64,000 nt of DNA from Augochlora pura. Taxonomy: Eukaryota; Arthropoda; Insecta; Hymenoptera; Halictidae. The position numbers and the translations under genes are program-made. The stretch spans positions 16,615,640-16,679,639 of the forward strand of contig NC_135781.1 in the NCBI RefSeq assembly GCF_028453695.1, written 5' to 3'. The notes below the pieces were generated by a model, which did no database searches, was not told the origin of the DNA, and was given only the letters and a program-made list of their open reading frames with translations. Below are positions 46,934 to 60,214 of the stretch, in pieces (position 1 is the stretch's first letter; every line of letters starts with the position of its first letter).

Positions 46934-49900
46934 CAGTATGCGCACAAATATTTTACTTGCGTCTCGGATGGTTTAAGTACGCCGGCTGAAGCACAAAGAC
47001 AAATGTCGGAGCGAATAAGCCATTTGTTTGTGAGCGACGTAATACTCGCGAAGAACGAACAAAAAAGCTTTGACGAAATAATGGCGGTCGGCGAAGCAGG
47101 AAGAACCCCGAAAAACGGCCAGCAAACCTGCCCGCGAGAAATCGTACATGTGAATTTCGGTTTGCTTGCGGTGCTGCTTGATTGTAACTAGTGCAATCCG
47201 GTCTGTTTTCCTTGGAACGTTGTGCGCCGCGGGTCGGGGACCTTTTGACGACAATAGGAAAATGGTTTCCGCAACAAAATAGCGTCCTCTGGAGCAGATT
47301 AAATGGCCAACGCTTCCCCTTGATGCCCGGCAATTAAAATCTCTGTGTTCTGTAGGAAACGGTATCCTTTATGACGTAGTTTGCAAAACAGTATTCAATA
47401 GAACAGAGTCGTACCGGATTTCAAGTGTACGAATTCATCAAAACAACAATTTCGTATTCAAAGTTTCTTCTCATTTTTGGAAACAATTTCGTTCTCAGAT
47501 ACGATTCATTACGAAAAGGCGGATTTTTATGTATAATAAAAGTCATATATATTACCTGCAAGATGCAGGATCTTTTTATACATATATTTAATTGAAAGCA
47601 ATACGACGCTATTTTGATATTCTTTAAATGCTTTCACTCTTCTACATTTGATCTACGCATCTTAGTTTTAAATGCATAAAAACCGCAGTCTATTTATTAC
47701 AATCTATACGATAACTGAAGTTTGGGAATAATTAATTAATAAATTAATTTCAATAATTCTTCTCAGAATGTAACAAAACATTTTATAGAGAAATGATTCC
47801 GTTTGACATTCTTCTACCCGAAGCATACAAAGCCTATCCTCGTATCGCGAATCATTGTAAAATTATCCATAGCATGTAGGTTCAAAAGAATTTTATGACT
47901 TTCATCAGTCGAGAGAAATTAGAAATAAGTTACAAGAAAGGCGGAAAACAGAAACGAGCACGATAAATACTGTTGGAAAGCATAGCAAATCGATAGTAAA
48001 CAAGTTTAAGTTCCCAATCGAAACGCCACCCTGTCACGGGCACGTCGAGAAGAGTGGACGAGACGAAAGCGATCGGTGATCCATCGCAAACACCTTTGTA
48101 ACGGTCATTCCAGCCGCGGTGATTTTAACGAGGAAAGAAAACCCGAGTCCCGCTATTTATCTTCGGATCCGCACGGCAAACAGTGGCGTTCACATCTGTT
48201 TCGGGCTTCCGTAAATGAAGCTTATGTTAAACCTCGATTCGTCGCGGCGCCGATAAAAAGTAGCAGCGAAATTTTGCCGCTCCGAGGACGGACATTCTCG
48301 CAAGGTTCACCGTCGCGAATCCTCCTCGACTCGCCTCCTCGTCTGTTCTCTAATGTGATTTCTCGTTGCTGACGTTTTTGCGCTCGCCGACGGCAGAATG
48401 CGCGGCAACGACTAGCGCGATACATGGCATTAACTTTTTCCAAGTTGCTGTCCGCGGAACACGCAACCGGAGAGACGCCCGGATACGGTTTTTCAACGGT
48501 ACCTCCATCTTTTGGGAAATTAGGTCCGCTGTAATTCTGTCTTTGAACGGGCGAGGAACGGCAAACGGAATTAACACTCTCGATGCCAGTGATCCAATTT
48601 GTCTACATGCTTATTAACACTGTACATGTAAAGCGTACAAATTGACGTACAAGGCACCAATAGTGTAAATTTACACGTCGCGGAGGATGGGAGGATTAAC
48701 CGTGTCGCGCTCGCTAGCAACGTCACATAATGTGTGAAGGAAATCGAATGAAGTTTATACATGCGCTGGCTCAACGTTATCTATCGTGCCGGTCGTTTCG
48801 ATCGGTTTCATATTTTTATGAAAATGGTGCAATGTCTAGAGGACACAATTAGTGAAAAGTCGGTAATTTTTAGTACTCGATAGGTTTATTGATAAGATTG
48901 CAATACACAGTGTAATCTTCGAATGTTTTTTTTCCATACCTTATAATTGCATTTTATAAGATGTTATAGTCGTAAAGCAGTAGTAAAACAGAAGCCAGAA
49001 CAACTAACAACGAACGTGATACAATAACAGATTCTCTTAAGGACTTTTATTTTAAATGATTTCATCTGCTTAATCTACATCAAATTTCTCTTGCAGGATA
49101 AATAGAATTTCAATGGTACAATTTCAAGTGTGCAATTGTAACTCATCATACTTTCTACGACATTTAACCTCAAAGTGTACCTAATTTTATATAGAATAGT
49201 AGTATCAAAAAAATAATAACATTAACATTTTAATATTTTTAATATTTATGCTTAAAACAGTTGGCTGATTTATGCGTGAATCAGTGCATATTGGTATATA
49301 TAATGAGTTTATTTTGTAAAATTTAGTTCCCTTTTAGTGAGTGCATACACTATATAACGAGACGGAAAGAATGTTGGGCTTACCTTAATCAGTTACTAAT
49401 TACTTTAATTTCAAATTAAAAAGAGCACGAATAACAAAATTTGGCGCTAAATTAATTATCTTTAATGTCGCTGTGACTGTTTCATAACGTAGATGCGATT
49501 GATACATATGTGATAGATCGCATAAAAATGCAGTTGATGCATACGTGCATCAATGCGCGCTGTATGGATAAATTATATATCTGTTGCAATTCAACTTTAT
49601 AGCCAAGATGAGAACCCATAAAGATTGCGATAACGTTCAAATGAGATCTTTCGCGTGCTGTACAGTCCAAACATTCGGCAGATTGTTCAAAAAACATCCC
49701 CGGATGCTGTTTTCTGGACAGGTCGGCTGTTAGTCTGTCGTTAACCGAAATGCGATACTGTCGGCGCGGGCGACGGAGAATCACAAAGGACCCGCGAAAT
49801 GAAACCGTTCCGCGGAAAGGGGTTAATTAGAGTTAAAGCAAGAAGGAACGGGACGTACGCTGAAACAGCGAGAGGATTTTAATGGCGACTTGGTAATTGT

Positions 49901-52024
49901 CGACATTACGACAAAACGTTTCCCACCGCGTCGTTCCTCTTTGATTTGAAATCTCTTTCTTCCCCACTGCGCCCTCCCTGCCAGCCGAGATCTCCCGTAC
50001 CTCTCGTTCACGTGGCCGTCATTGTTTTTCGGGGCTCGACGGTGCCGCGATCCGTCGAAGCGTTTTGCCGCGCGATTTTCCGCGGTTTTAAATACTGGTC
50101 GCCAACAAATTCGGAACCAATGTTACAGCCAGAAAACTTGGGCGATGATACCGTACCACCGTTCTCTAGTTATCCGCGCGACCCGATTGCATCGCAATTT
50201 ATTTACCGGCTGTATTTCGAACGCTGCTGGAAAAACTAACCACCGCCCGCAACATTTCCCAAAGAAATATAATTATTAGTCGCTGACTTCGGTCGTGGTT
50301 TCGAATTTGTTACCACCGATAACTGAATTGCAGATCTTTCTAAGCAACAATTTTTAAATGGCGAAATACTCGTGTTCTCGGTTTTCTGGAAACTTGAAAT
50401 GTACTTAAACAATGTACTTAATTCTGGAAATATTACGTGCCGGTCATTCGTTTGAATATTATAAAGAAAATATCATTTCCCCTTTAATTAACTCGAGTTT
50501 TAAGTATATTAGCAAACACACTTTCCTAAAGTGAACGTTACAAAATTTGAGCCGCTAGTTGAAAGAGAGGTGAAACTGCCCGGCCAGGATCACGTTTATA
50601 AACGTTTTATTCCACGAAATTTAAAAGTCCGTATGCAAATCGTTTTACGCTTCAGCCATAGGGAATGTGCAATTTTAAGCTTCGTTTTTATAAATCTTGA
50701 ATCTCTTGCAGATTTTCTGCTTCACAACTCCCGGCGATATGTGTCACTCCGAACGAGGCTAATGAGTTCGGCATACATACATTTTCCTCTTCTTCCGGTG
50801 TAAATCACGTTTTTTAACACCGTTTCCGGCTGCGAATTCGCTACCCGTTCGAATCAGCAACGTGATTGAATTTGCCCGGAATTTGTGTGCGGTGCGATGT
50901 AATCCTCTTTCCACTGTTTACTATTTCTAAATAGCCTACATTTATATTTCCGGCCTGTTCAATTTATTCGCAAAAAGCAGAGCGAAATACAGTTACTCCC
51001 AAAAGTGTTCGGTCGTTAGCACAGTTTTGACTTTTAAGTCATATATTTAAATAAATGTATATTCGAAGGCAAAAGTTCTTTAAAATACAATAAATACAAC
51101 AAACTTCCGATATAGTATAAATTTTTAAAGCCACTTTAATATTCGAACGATTTATAAAGTTAAGTTCAAAAGTTATACAAAAAAATTTTCTATAAGTTAG
51201 AGAAATAGGTAAGAAATTTGACATTTTTTATATTATTATTTATTTATGATCGATGCCGTTTTATATCTCCATTTTACACGATTTTGTGATTTAATATAGT
51301 AGATATTTTGCAATTTGTCTGTATTAGACATTTAATTCTTTTGGCTTGAACAACGCTTTAACAATCCGCGTAATATTATATTTTTAACCGCTGATACAAC
51401 TGTGTTTATTATACAAACAATCGTACTGCTCCAAAGATGTATTAAACGTAACCTAATTAGAATAACTAAATCCTATAACGTAATAAAACTGAATAACTTG
51501 CGTTTTAGCTCCTATATTTGCAACTGTTCAATAATAAATCACTGCCACGGTTATTTTAAGAAAGAATAATTTCTCTCGCAGTTCAAGTATTTCTGAATTC
51601 TGCACAGGCAGTTTCTGTAAATTTATATAAAAATTTCGAAAGATCAATGAACAAATGATAAGAAAGAAAATGTTGATAGCTTCATGTCCTAACAGTATCG
51701 AACTCTAAAATTCAACGGCCATCGATTTTCAACCGAAAACTCGACGTGTTGCCACGGCGGGAACGAATCAATGGCAAGAGAAGTCTTCTGTTAAGCAAAT
51801 GAGCGATGACGACGAAGCGGGGCCACGTAGAAATTTGCCAGGAGATACGACGTGGCGAGGATTCCAGTTGGAAGTACGGGCGGATACGAATTAGCATCTA
51901 CAAGCGGGGACAAGAGCGCTCCCAAAATTCGGTTGGGCGGAACTGGCTGACGTTTCATTACGACATAAATGTCCGCGTCCATATCTGAGATAGTCCTGCA
52001 GCGGGTTCCCCGCCGCGACCTCGG

Positions 52025-52056
52025 CGTCGTCGTCGTCGTCGTCGTCGCTGTCGTCG
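52025..52056 (+). repeat. gtc/cgt triplet repeat
   Basis: About ten gtc triplets with one change (ctg) precede cgccgccgc. On the minus strand this reads gac/gat, giving an Asp run in one frame and an Arg run in another, but no coding context is present. Confidence 0.93.
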
Positions 52057-53761
52057 CCGCCGCAACCCCGCCAGCGGGGAAACAATTACTCCAAGACAAA
52101 AGATAACGCGTAGCCTGCCGTGGAAATTTGCCAAAAGTGACAAGTCCGTTGCAGCGTTGCTCTCTGGCCCATCGGAGTGTTGGTCCTCCCACCTTTAACG
52201 TCCGACACGCTCAAGAATCGAGCCACGAAGCTGCTGAAACTTTTTCGCAACACTCGTTATCACCGGCATTTATTCGCCAGGAAATTGAGCACGAGAAGAG
52301 ACGAGTCGAAGCAGATTTGACGCGCTTCGATGTTCCTTTAGGTGAATATCGGCCGCGATACTGTATCAGGATCGTTCGGTTGTCACCATTCATGTATTTT
52401 ATGCCACCGGTGGGAGTCCGTACCGTAAGGATCTCTAGGAACGCAGAAATTTGTAAGAACGCGGAAATGTAGGAAGTTTTAAGTTCAGTCGAGCGTCTCT
52501 GATATACTTTGCAGAACTCCTGAGAGTTCAATATGTTTAAGTTGATTTATTCGTTGCACTTTTTACGAGCATATGGAAATGATTATTATAGATGTTGGCG
52601 TTAACTCTTCCAATATATTCTTTATCTTTAGTGGCAAACACGTTTGGTATGATTTTAGGAGTTCTATAAAGAGTGTTCGTTCAAAAGCTTTAAATGTAAT
52701 TACCACGAAGACAATACACTGCTGGGAGAAATAAATAAAATAGTTGTATCTCGTCCATGAGATACAGTACTTTCTGTATTCAACATTTTTCCCAGAAATG
52801 TGTTCTTCTCGAGCTATTTAGATTTTAAATTTTTAAGCGAACAATCTGTATATCTATCAAGCTAAATGTATAATATTTTAAAAATAAAATATTAATGAAG
52901 CATCTGTGTTATTTACAATCTCGTTCAACCTTAGCTGAAACTTCAATCAGCCTCCACATGTTCGAAATCACGATTCTCTCGCTTTCAGAATTTAACAAAT
53001 TGAAATGTATGCAACTGATAATGATCTGGAGTATTATATGCAACATGGAGTTTCCTTACAATTAATGTGCCGCGCCGTATAATTGGCGCATAAATGAAAA
53101 ATTTATAATAATGGTAATGGCGGATCCGATAAGAATTTCTTATCGACCAATGTTGTCCAACAAGTACCGTGCAATTACATTCACGCCGAACAATTTCAAT
53201 ATGCATTTAATTACGTTCGAGCCGGCGCAATAAAATTTTGAAATGGGATGGCAAGCCGAACGTAAAGCGCACCGAAAGAGGATCCATTTTCATCTCGTCA
53301 GGGAAAATAATTAATGGTATGCTAATGAACGATGTTTGTCGGCGCAAAATTCGCGGGTCCGTTCTATTTTCCGGCGGTGCAATAACGGCCGCATCTTTGT
53401 CGCTGGCATTCGTGTGAAAGCGAGTGCGCGATTCGCGTGCGCACCCCGGCGATAACAGCGCAATCAATTTTGATTTGTGCTCCGCGTGTTCCGCGCGCGC
53501 AGCCCAAGGTAATATCATGCGCGCCAAGTAATCCGACACGCGATTTCCACCGAAATTTCGAAACGAATGTCTGCAGGCGGAAACTTCAATTTCACCCAGC
53601 GCGGCGGCTCGGTCGGGTAATGAAAAAATAAGAGCTGAATGGCAAAAAAAGGAAGAGACGGGAAAAGCGAAACAGAGAAACGCGAGAGAGAAAGGGAATG
53701 AAAGCAAGAAGATGAGAGCAAGAGACTGTGTATGCGTGTGAGTGAGAGAGCGAGTGAGTGC

Positions 53762-53763
<2 letters not shown>

Positions 53764-53804
<41 letters not shown>

Positions 53805-53812
53805 GGGGGGGG
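53764..53812 (+). repeat. (GA)15 tract followed by a G19 run
   Basis: A pure GA tract (53764-53793) passes directly into 19 G residues (53794-53812). It mirrors, on the opposite strand, the C25/(TC)7 tract at 15682-15720. Looser gtga/gcga repeats precede it from about 53735. Confidence 0.97.
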
Positions 53813-55434
53813 AGAGAAAGTGGCAACTGGTGACCGCGCGAGCGAACAATAGTCATTCCTGATAATGTAACGCATTACCATTTAACTCTCCACGAGCACG
53901 ACAGTTATACAATTTCCATTACCGCGAAAAGTTGGAGTCATTAACGATCCATAAACCTTTTACGACGCTCCAGCGAGCTAATAATCTCAGCGAGAAGCGA
54001 GGTACTTTTTAAATTGCTGTTTCATGGCCGCGGCTAACTAATACGCCATGCCAATAGAAATAATCGAGCTTGGAGAATGAAGAAACCAGACTATCAATTA
54101 AATATACGAATATTTACGAACCCGAATACGAACCCTTTTATCATACGGCTCATTTCACGTAACAGTAGATAAAGGAGATGTTTCGCGATGAAGATGGAAA
54201 TTAAAGGGAAAATTACAATATCATGCCACTTGAGCAAATTTTAATTTAATTTATACTTTGTTCGTTGTGACGCCCCATATTTAAGGTGTCTCAAAAATAC
54301 ATGTCAACACTTAAGAAACTGAATCTAGATACTAAAATCAGTAAAGAGTATTCCATAGTGTCCTATGTACCTTACTTGTTGGGTTATACATATCGCTTTC
54401 AGAACTGTACTGAAATCGTAAGAATTACATAACAACTCTCTTAATTAATTGCAAGGAATATTGTTTGTAGACATTGGATGAGGACAAGATGTTTACATAT
54501 ATGTTGAATACCTCTCACGTTTACTTATTCCACTTATCACTTGAAAAAGTAAGGTACGTAGGACACTTTGTCATAGGATATTTTTTACTTATTTAATGTG
54601 TAGATTCAACTTCTTAAGCGTTGACATACACTTAAACACGAAAGTATTCGAACGCTTGCAATTCTAGTATTTAACAAAAAATTAATTTGTACGTTTAAAA
54701 TTCGCCGAAAACTTGATTTAGAAAAATAATCTGTTCTGAGTGACGTGGCCATGATATTGTCATCTTTCCCTTTAATTTTCATCTGATATTGCGAAGCATT
54801 ATACTGAATTGTGAGTGAATAATCATAGGTTCAAAGTAAGTTATCATTTTTAATGACATCTAACAAAAATTTAAAAAATTTTATTCAGTTACTTTCAGAC
54901 TGTAATTGCTCACACCATTGTACTTATAAACTTCTTTCTATATTTACAACCGATGAACGACACGTTTGATTTATTCTACATCTAAAGTTGGATATACAAA
55001 ATAGCTTGTAAATTTTTACTCTATTTTATTTAATTGCAGCATGAACAATAAGAAATAATGAGATACGTTCGATTATGTTTAAAACATAGTGCCAAAGATA
55101 CGTAGCTGTGGTTCACACACATCTAACTTTTCAATTTTAAATTGATTCATTAAAATACATACATTCTGAAAAGAGGGAGTGACGGTTAACCGGTTAAGCG
55201 CAATCAGCTAGGTCCGTCAAGTCGAGAGACAGATTTACGTGGCGTGGGCGTGTTTCCGGTTTGACAGGAAATGCAGCGGCGCGCAGCGGACCGACTGCGT
55301 TCTTACAAAAGCACTTTGCATTCTTCCAGGCGGACGTCGGCGAGGAATGCGACCATGAACGCGGGCGCCTTCGATTCACCCTGGGGAGGCAGCTCGTTTC
55401 AATGTATCCGAAAGGTACACGCGGGGAAAGCCTT

Positions 55435-55466
55435 GCGGAAGAGCGGAAGAGCGGAAGAGCGGAAGG
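55435..55466 (+). repeat. Four copies of the octamer gcggaaga
   Basis: Three exact copies and a fourth ending gg stand in tandem inside a GC-rich island. Eight is not a multiple of three, so expansion would shift any frame across it. Confidence 0.93.
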
Positions 55467-56739
55467 GCGCGTAGAATTTATACGAAAGATAATATATATC
55501 GAGGCGTTTTGCGGGGCTGGTGTACGCGCGCGGACAGAAGTGGCTTATTTCTGGTGTCGGGGCTCGGACGGCTAAAGAATGTCCCGCGTTTGATTTATGT
55601 CGTACCGCGGAAGTTGTGGATACACAAACATCTCCTGGTGCCGCGCGCCGGATTGCTGGCGCGCGTTCCGCGCGGCTGTTTCGCAATGCTGCTTGAGGAT
55701 GGTTCAGGCGTGGACGCGCGAATCCCATCTGACGGGCCACCTTGGTCGCGATTTATGGGGGAATTTCACTCTTCCGTATATCTCATAGGCTGTCGTATCG
55801 CGCTCTTGCCCTCCCGAAGCTTCGGCAGAAAAAGGAGGCAGAGGATCCTCCGGTCCGTCGATTCGTCACCGTGCAGCAACGGGGCACGCGACGACGATCT
55901 TCTGCCTTAAAGAGGACGAACGATTCGGACATAAATTATCGACGAAAATCAACGTGTCAACGAACGTGATACATCGTGCGGTAACGATCGATCGCTCGCG
56001 ATCGCACAAAGGCCGTGACGTCACCCGCCGCGGACCAGGGGGAAACTCAATATCCATGCCGGCAGAAAAATGTCGCTATGCTGTTTCACAAAAGAAACCC
56101 GATGCCGGGGAGCCATTATTCTTGGACAATTCTTGCTACGTCCGACCTGCTTCCTCTCGAAATTGGATGTTCCCGCGGCTACAGTCCCGGGCACTAACCT
56201 ATCGGGCATCCGCCTTCGACCGGACCTCGTTTTATTATCGAATTCTCGAGAACACAATCAGGTAGTTTTCCTTGTGCACACCGCGGACCAAGGGATACGT
56301 GCAATTTGGAGCTAGCAGGGAAAGAAGGTGGACCGTTGCGTCTGTGCTTTTGTGAAGCGTCCCGCGTGTTCTGCAAGAGGACTCAGGAATTCGCCTCCCA
56401 TCCTCGTTCGCTTCAATGATTTCTGGGATTTGTTGTTGTTGTACTGCGGTGCCTCCATTGTGGCTCAATTAGATGGGTATGTGATACATTTGGGCAAGGA
56501 AAGAAGCGATCAATAGCCAGCTAAATGATGGTTCAATCTCTGCTAAATAAGGAAACATCTATGAAATCACGAATTTATAACATAGTCAGGATTTGTATAC
56601 ATGTTTTATTAAGTAGTGTACATTACATAAATACGGTAAATTTCAACGTTGACCTAACATACTATAAATTACGTGTACAAATCCAAGTTTCTTATCGATT
56701 TGAAAATTAATAGCAATGGGGAAAATACAGGCTCGTAAA

Positions 56740-57860
56740 CAAAATTACTTATGATATATGAAGGTCTTTGAGGAGAGTATCTCTCCTGTTATCGAACTTT
56801 GGACATTGCCAAATGATACGATCAAGATCTTGATCCGGGTATCCTTAATGACACTGACTGTGGGGGACTATGTTAATCCGAACCAAAGAAGCCGGGAAGA
56901 GGTAATAATTACATCTGCATTGATTGACCCAAGTAATAAAACTCTTAGATAGTCTTTTATTGTAGAACCAAGCTTCGGTGTTATCATTATAGTAATCGTT
57001 GAAAAATCTTCCACCAGTGAATTTCGCTTATTCTTTTAAGAATTCTATTATGGCGATACGAGCACGAGATTCCAGATGACATGTCATATCAGTAAAGGGA
57101 ATTTTGAATTCGGCAGAGACTTCGTTTTCTGTTTCCTGTTTCGCGAGATTTTACAACTGTATCATTTTCATTGATGTTCCTATGTACTGGAATCCAGTAA
57201 ATGTCGACAGTCAAATTCATCAGGTTCTTTAATTATCTGTTCAATTAATCTATCGATTAAATGGCTGAGGCTGCGCTAAGCAAATCCGTATATATGTATA
57301 TGTATGAATATCTTTATAGAAGATATGATTCACTGATCCTAAATCTAGATTTGGAGCAATGTATTTAGCGGGGAAAACTAAAAAATTGAACGAAATATCA
57401 ATGGATTTCGAAAGCACGAGTTCGGAAGAATATACGGCAGCTCCATCTCTTATAGTGAGGCCTAACTTGCTACCATCGGTGAAAAATAAAATAACCTTTT
57501 TGATTCGGACGGTGTTTTAGAAAGTTCAAAATCTACTATAACATTATATTTTCCTAGGACCCTACCGTAAAGAAACTGCGGCCAACTGTTAAGAGAACGA
57601 ATAGAGTGAATCTCTTCGAGAAAATAATTCATTTATTCAATAAAAAGCAAACATGATCTATTTATCATTTTTCTCCAGATTAATAGTTCGTCCTTAATAA
57701 GATTGGAAATTATATGTTTAAGAGATGACTTGTTGTTGCAGAATATTGTATTAAGGTATTTACAGTTTAAAAGCGAGAATCTACCTTTTGGTTTAAACAT
57801 TTTGATTTCACTCTGGATGATATTATGAAGAGAACTGCGCCTATGGACCATCACTATTTT
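56740..57860 (-). mobile_element. Degraded non-LTR retrotransposon, 3' end (R1/I-like, RNase H region)
   Basis: On the minus strand, 57600-57854 gives RFSLLNCKYLNTIF, typical of the segment after the reverse transcriptase domain. At about 57456-57486 FFTDGSKLGL, followed by DGAAVYSS, marks the start of an RNase H domain. Near 56790-56890 the translation LVRINIVPHSQC, stop, GYPDQDLDRIIWQCPKF and RRDTLLKDL matches the Cys-His segment near the C-terminus of R1- and I-clade elements. The expected C-x-C is broken by the stop, and the expected His before IIWQC is Arg. Several stops and frame changes separate the parts, so the copy is dead. The reverse transcriptase domain is absent, consistent with 5' truncation. 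It would have moved by target-primed reverse transcription. Confidence 0.78.
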
Positions 57861-59596
57861 GAAGGCAGTTTATATACGCTTATGTATACCATAATGAAAC
57901 AAAAACTATAGGATAGTAATTTACAGACTACAATACATATTAACACATTATAATGATAACACATTACATATTAATTTAATTTGTAAATTATTAACACATT
58001 ACAATAATATAGGATAGTAATTTACAATCTAATAATAAGTAGACAGTAAGAACTGTTATTAATCACACAATGATACGTTTAATTTATTCCTATTAATATA
58101 TGGAAACATAAAAAATAATACCCAGAACAATTCAAAGGTAGTTTGAATTAGTTCAATAGTTCAAAGGAATTCCTCTGAACTCGCGGAAGGTTACTTCGTA
58201 AATGCACCTATATAATTTTCAATGAAGTTAATGATAAACTTCAAACGGTTTTGCAATCATTGTTACAGAACAAACATTTTCCTTATGTCGATTGTAATGT
58301 AACTAAAATTCACGGTTCTGTTTCCACTGCTCGTTCTGTCCGTTTGCAAATCCAGTTGTTCTCTCACTGACACAACAGAGGAGATTTGTTCCTAATTATG
58401 TTATGGAAATTGCAAATACATTCAATTTCTATTGTACGCCCGACAAACTTATTATTTACTGTTCCACGTTGAAGTAAGTTCTACGTATCTAATTTTCAGA
58501 CAAATTAATTTAACAGAATATGACAGAAGCGCGTCCGTTCTTTTATATACCCTTAAAAAATGTTCAGTTTTCAGTAATAATTAACATCTCCGACTATTCG
58601 TCCTTTTGTCGTCACCTTTCCATGCGCGTTGGGACTTTCTAAACAAGTCGGACACCACAATACGATTTCCATGCAACATTTTCGCGAAATACAATCTACC
58701 TTGCAATCATAACTTTGATACATAACTTTTCTCTTCTCGTAATTGACAAACAGTATCGTAACGGTACCTCTCGTGGGAAACAGGCCAATACTGTTCATTC
58801 CAAAACATAAGAAGCCATTAAAGATGTTCTGTACGAGAATTTCGATTCAAGCCGTACACGTTTCGTCCAGTCCAGCTAGTCCAGTAACAATTCGTTTCAT
58901 GCGGTAGGTAATCAGACCATCCCAATAAACCGTTTCGTCGCGCAAACACATCTACTTTGCCAATTAACCAGCGCTGCTACTTTGCCAATTACAACAGCCG
59001 GCTAGCTAGTCAATTCGCTCTATGCAAAATGCCGTCACGCGTGTCCGTGTTGCTGGCCCGGCAACTAATGAACGCACCAAGTCCGCGTATATACCGCCAA
59101 GGAAGTAACGAACCCTGCCTCGACCCACAATTATTCGGCAAATGGCAGAGATGAACGCTTAGACCGAATCGAAATTGCCGCGGCGCGGCGGATACACGCT
59201 CGCTTCGAGGCAGAATTTAACGCGCGGAGTGTTCCTGAATTGCATCGACCGGGATTCGAAACGATTTCAATTTGATCCCCTGAACCGGCGATACTTAAAC
59301 AAAAAGCCAACCAATTAGAAAGTCTTTTGAGACATGAACATTTGATTTCACGGAAGCTTTGTTTACAATGCCGACTACTTCCCACTATCTGGTAGAATTT
59401 AGGATGCTATGACTGGACTGCGTATCTTTATGCAAAATAAAAGTTAACTGGTTCGATTGTGTGACGTATTTCTCATTTTAATATTTTCAACCCATTAAAA
59501 ACACTGTGATAATATTGTTATGTTCTTCTGATGTCTTCGGTGTTTTGTATTTTATTCATTAATTTTTCTTATTAATGTATCAGATATGAAATCTAG
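57861..59596. other. AT-rich then mixed non-coding interval
   Basis: The 75-codon minus frame at 58571-58798 is Cys-rich but has no homologue I recognise and its upstream frame is not conserved-looking. A short GC-richer stretch lies at 58900-59300. No gene is supported. Confidence 0.45.
57907..58026. repeat. Imperfect duplication, period about 101 bp
   Basis: The word tataggatagtaatttaca occurs at 57907 and again at 58008. Between them are further repeated words (ttaacacatta, taacacattaca). A local AT-rich duplication is the likely origin. Confidence 0.7.
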
Positions 59597-59842
59597 CTAA
59601 CCTCTTGCACTGTAATAACGAGTCGGACTCGTGATAAAGGTTTCATGCAAGATCTTTAAGATTTTTTTCATGCAAGAAATAACATTAAATTCTTCTGTTA
59701 TCAAAAAGTAACGTAAGTAAAGACAATACGAGACAAAAAATGATCTGGTCCTATTAAGGGAGACATGAAGCACAAATAAGTGATAATCAATACAGCGTAA
59801 AAAGATCGTAGTACAAAGAATTACGACGTGTGCCAGGGTCAA
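59597..59842. mobile_element. TTAA-type element with worn ends
   Basis: The left end ctaacctcttgcactgtaat and the inverted right end tcaaccctgccac-like sequence (…cagggtc then aa) match weakly. The stronger evidence is the subterminal aacgagtcggactcgtgat at 59616-59634, shared with the right end of the element at 35127. Both terminal TTAA motifs have mutated (ctaa and tcaa). Confidence 0.45.
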
Positions 59843-59871
59843 CCCTCCCCGTTCGGTTGCACGTATTTACC

Positions 59872-60195
59872 TTAACCGTTTGACTGCTAAGTAATTCTTT
59901 CAAGAACGCACGAAAACTACGAGACATATTTTGACTTGATGTTGTCAAATAAAACACTCTCATTTAGACAAATATCAATCAATTTTAATAATTCTTTTCG
60001 TATTATAAAGATACAATATTAATTGTGATTGTGAATAAGTAAAATAAACATTAAATTGTTTTTTTTCTTTGAAAATTAAAATTTATAAAAAGATAACTTA
60101 AGGTTTATTGATCTTCTCTTATGATCAATAAACGTGCGGTTTTTGAGGACAAATGAACGCAGCGCTTTTGCGCCGCGTAGCAGTCAAACGGTTAA
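59872..60195. mobile_element. TTAA element, family I (piggyBac-type MITE)
   Basis: The 324-bp element begins ttaaccgtttgactgcta at 59872 and ends with its perfect inverse at 60195, 18 of 18 bases. TTAA forms both outer ends. It contains an 11-base perfect hairpin at 60103-60133 (gtttattgatc and gatcaataaac) that places AATAAA on each strand. It is non-coding. Confidence 0.9.
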
Positions 60196-60214
60196 AGCTG
60201 TATCAAAGTAATCG

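Larger units (their letters stand above)
44560..56739. other. Long non-coding interval with several GC-rich islands
   Basis: GC/CpG-rich islands lie at about 45100-45920, 46560-47340, 48010-48720, 49700-50270, 51700-52460, 53040-53620 and 55190-56480, separated by AT-rich DNA. Frames inside them reach 146 codons but overlap on both strands and show no domain. The 224-codon minus frame at 53207-53881 is produced by the CT/C tract and flanking chance sequence. No mobile element is recognised between 44560 and 56739, which contrasts with the left of the window. I see no splice-flanked conserved translation. Confidence 0.4.

Noticed and set aside
53207..53881. 224-codon minus-strand open frame, the longest in the window
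   Set aside because: Much of it is Ser/Leu/Pro repeats translated from the C-run and CT tract, other frames are open across the same tract, and the remaining part shows no domain.
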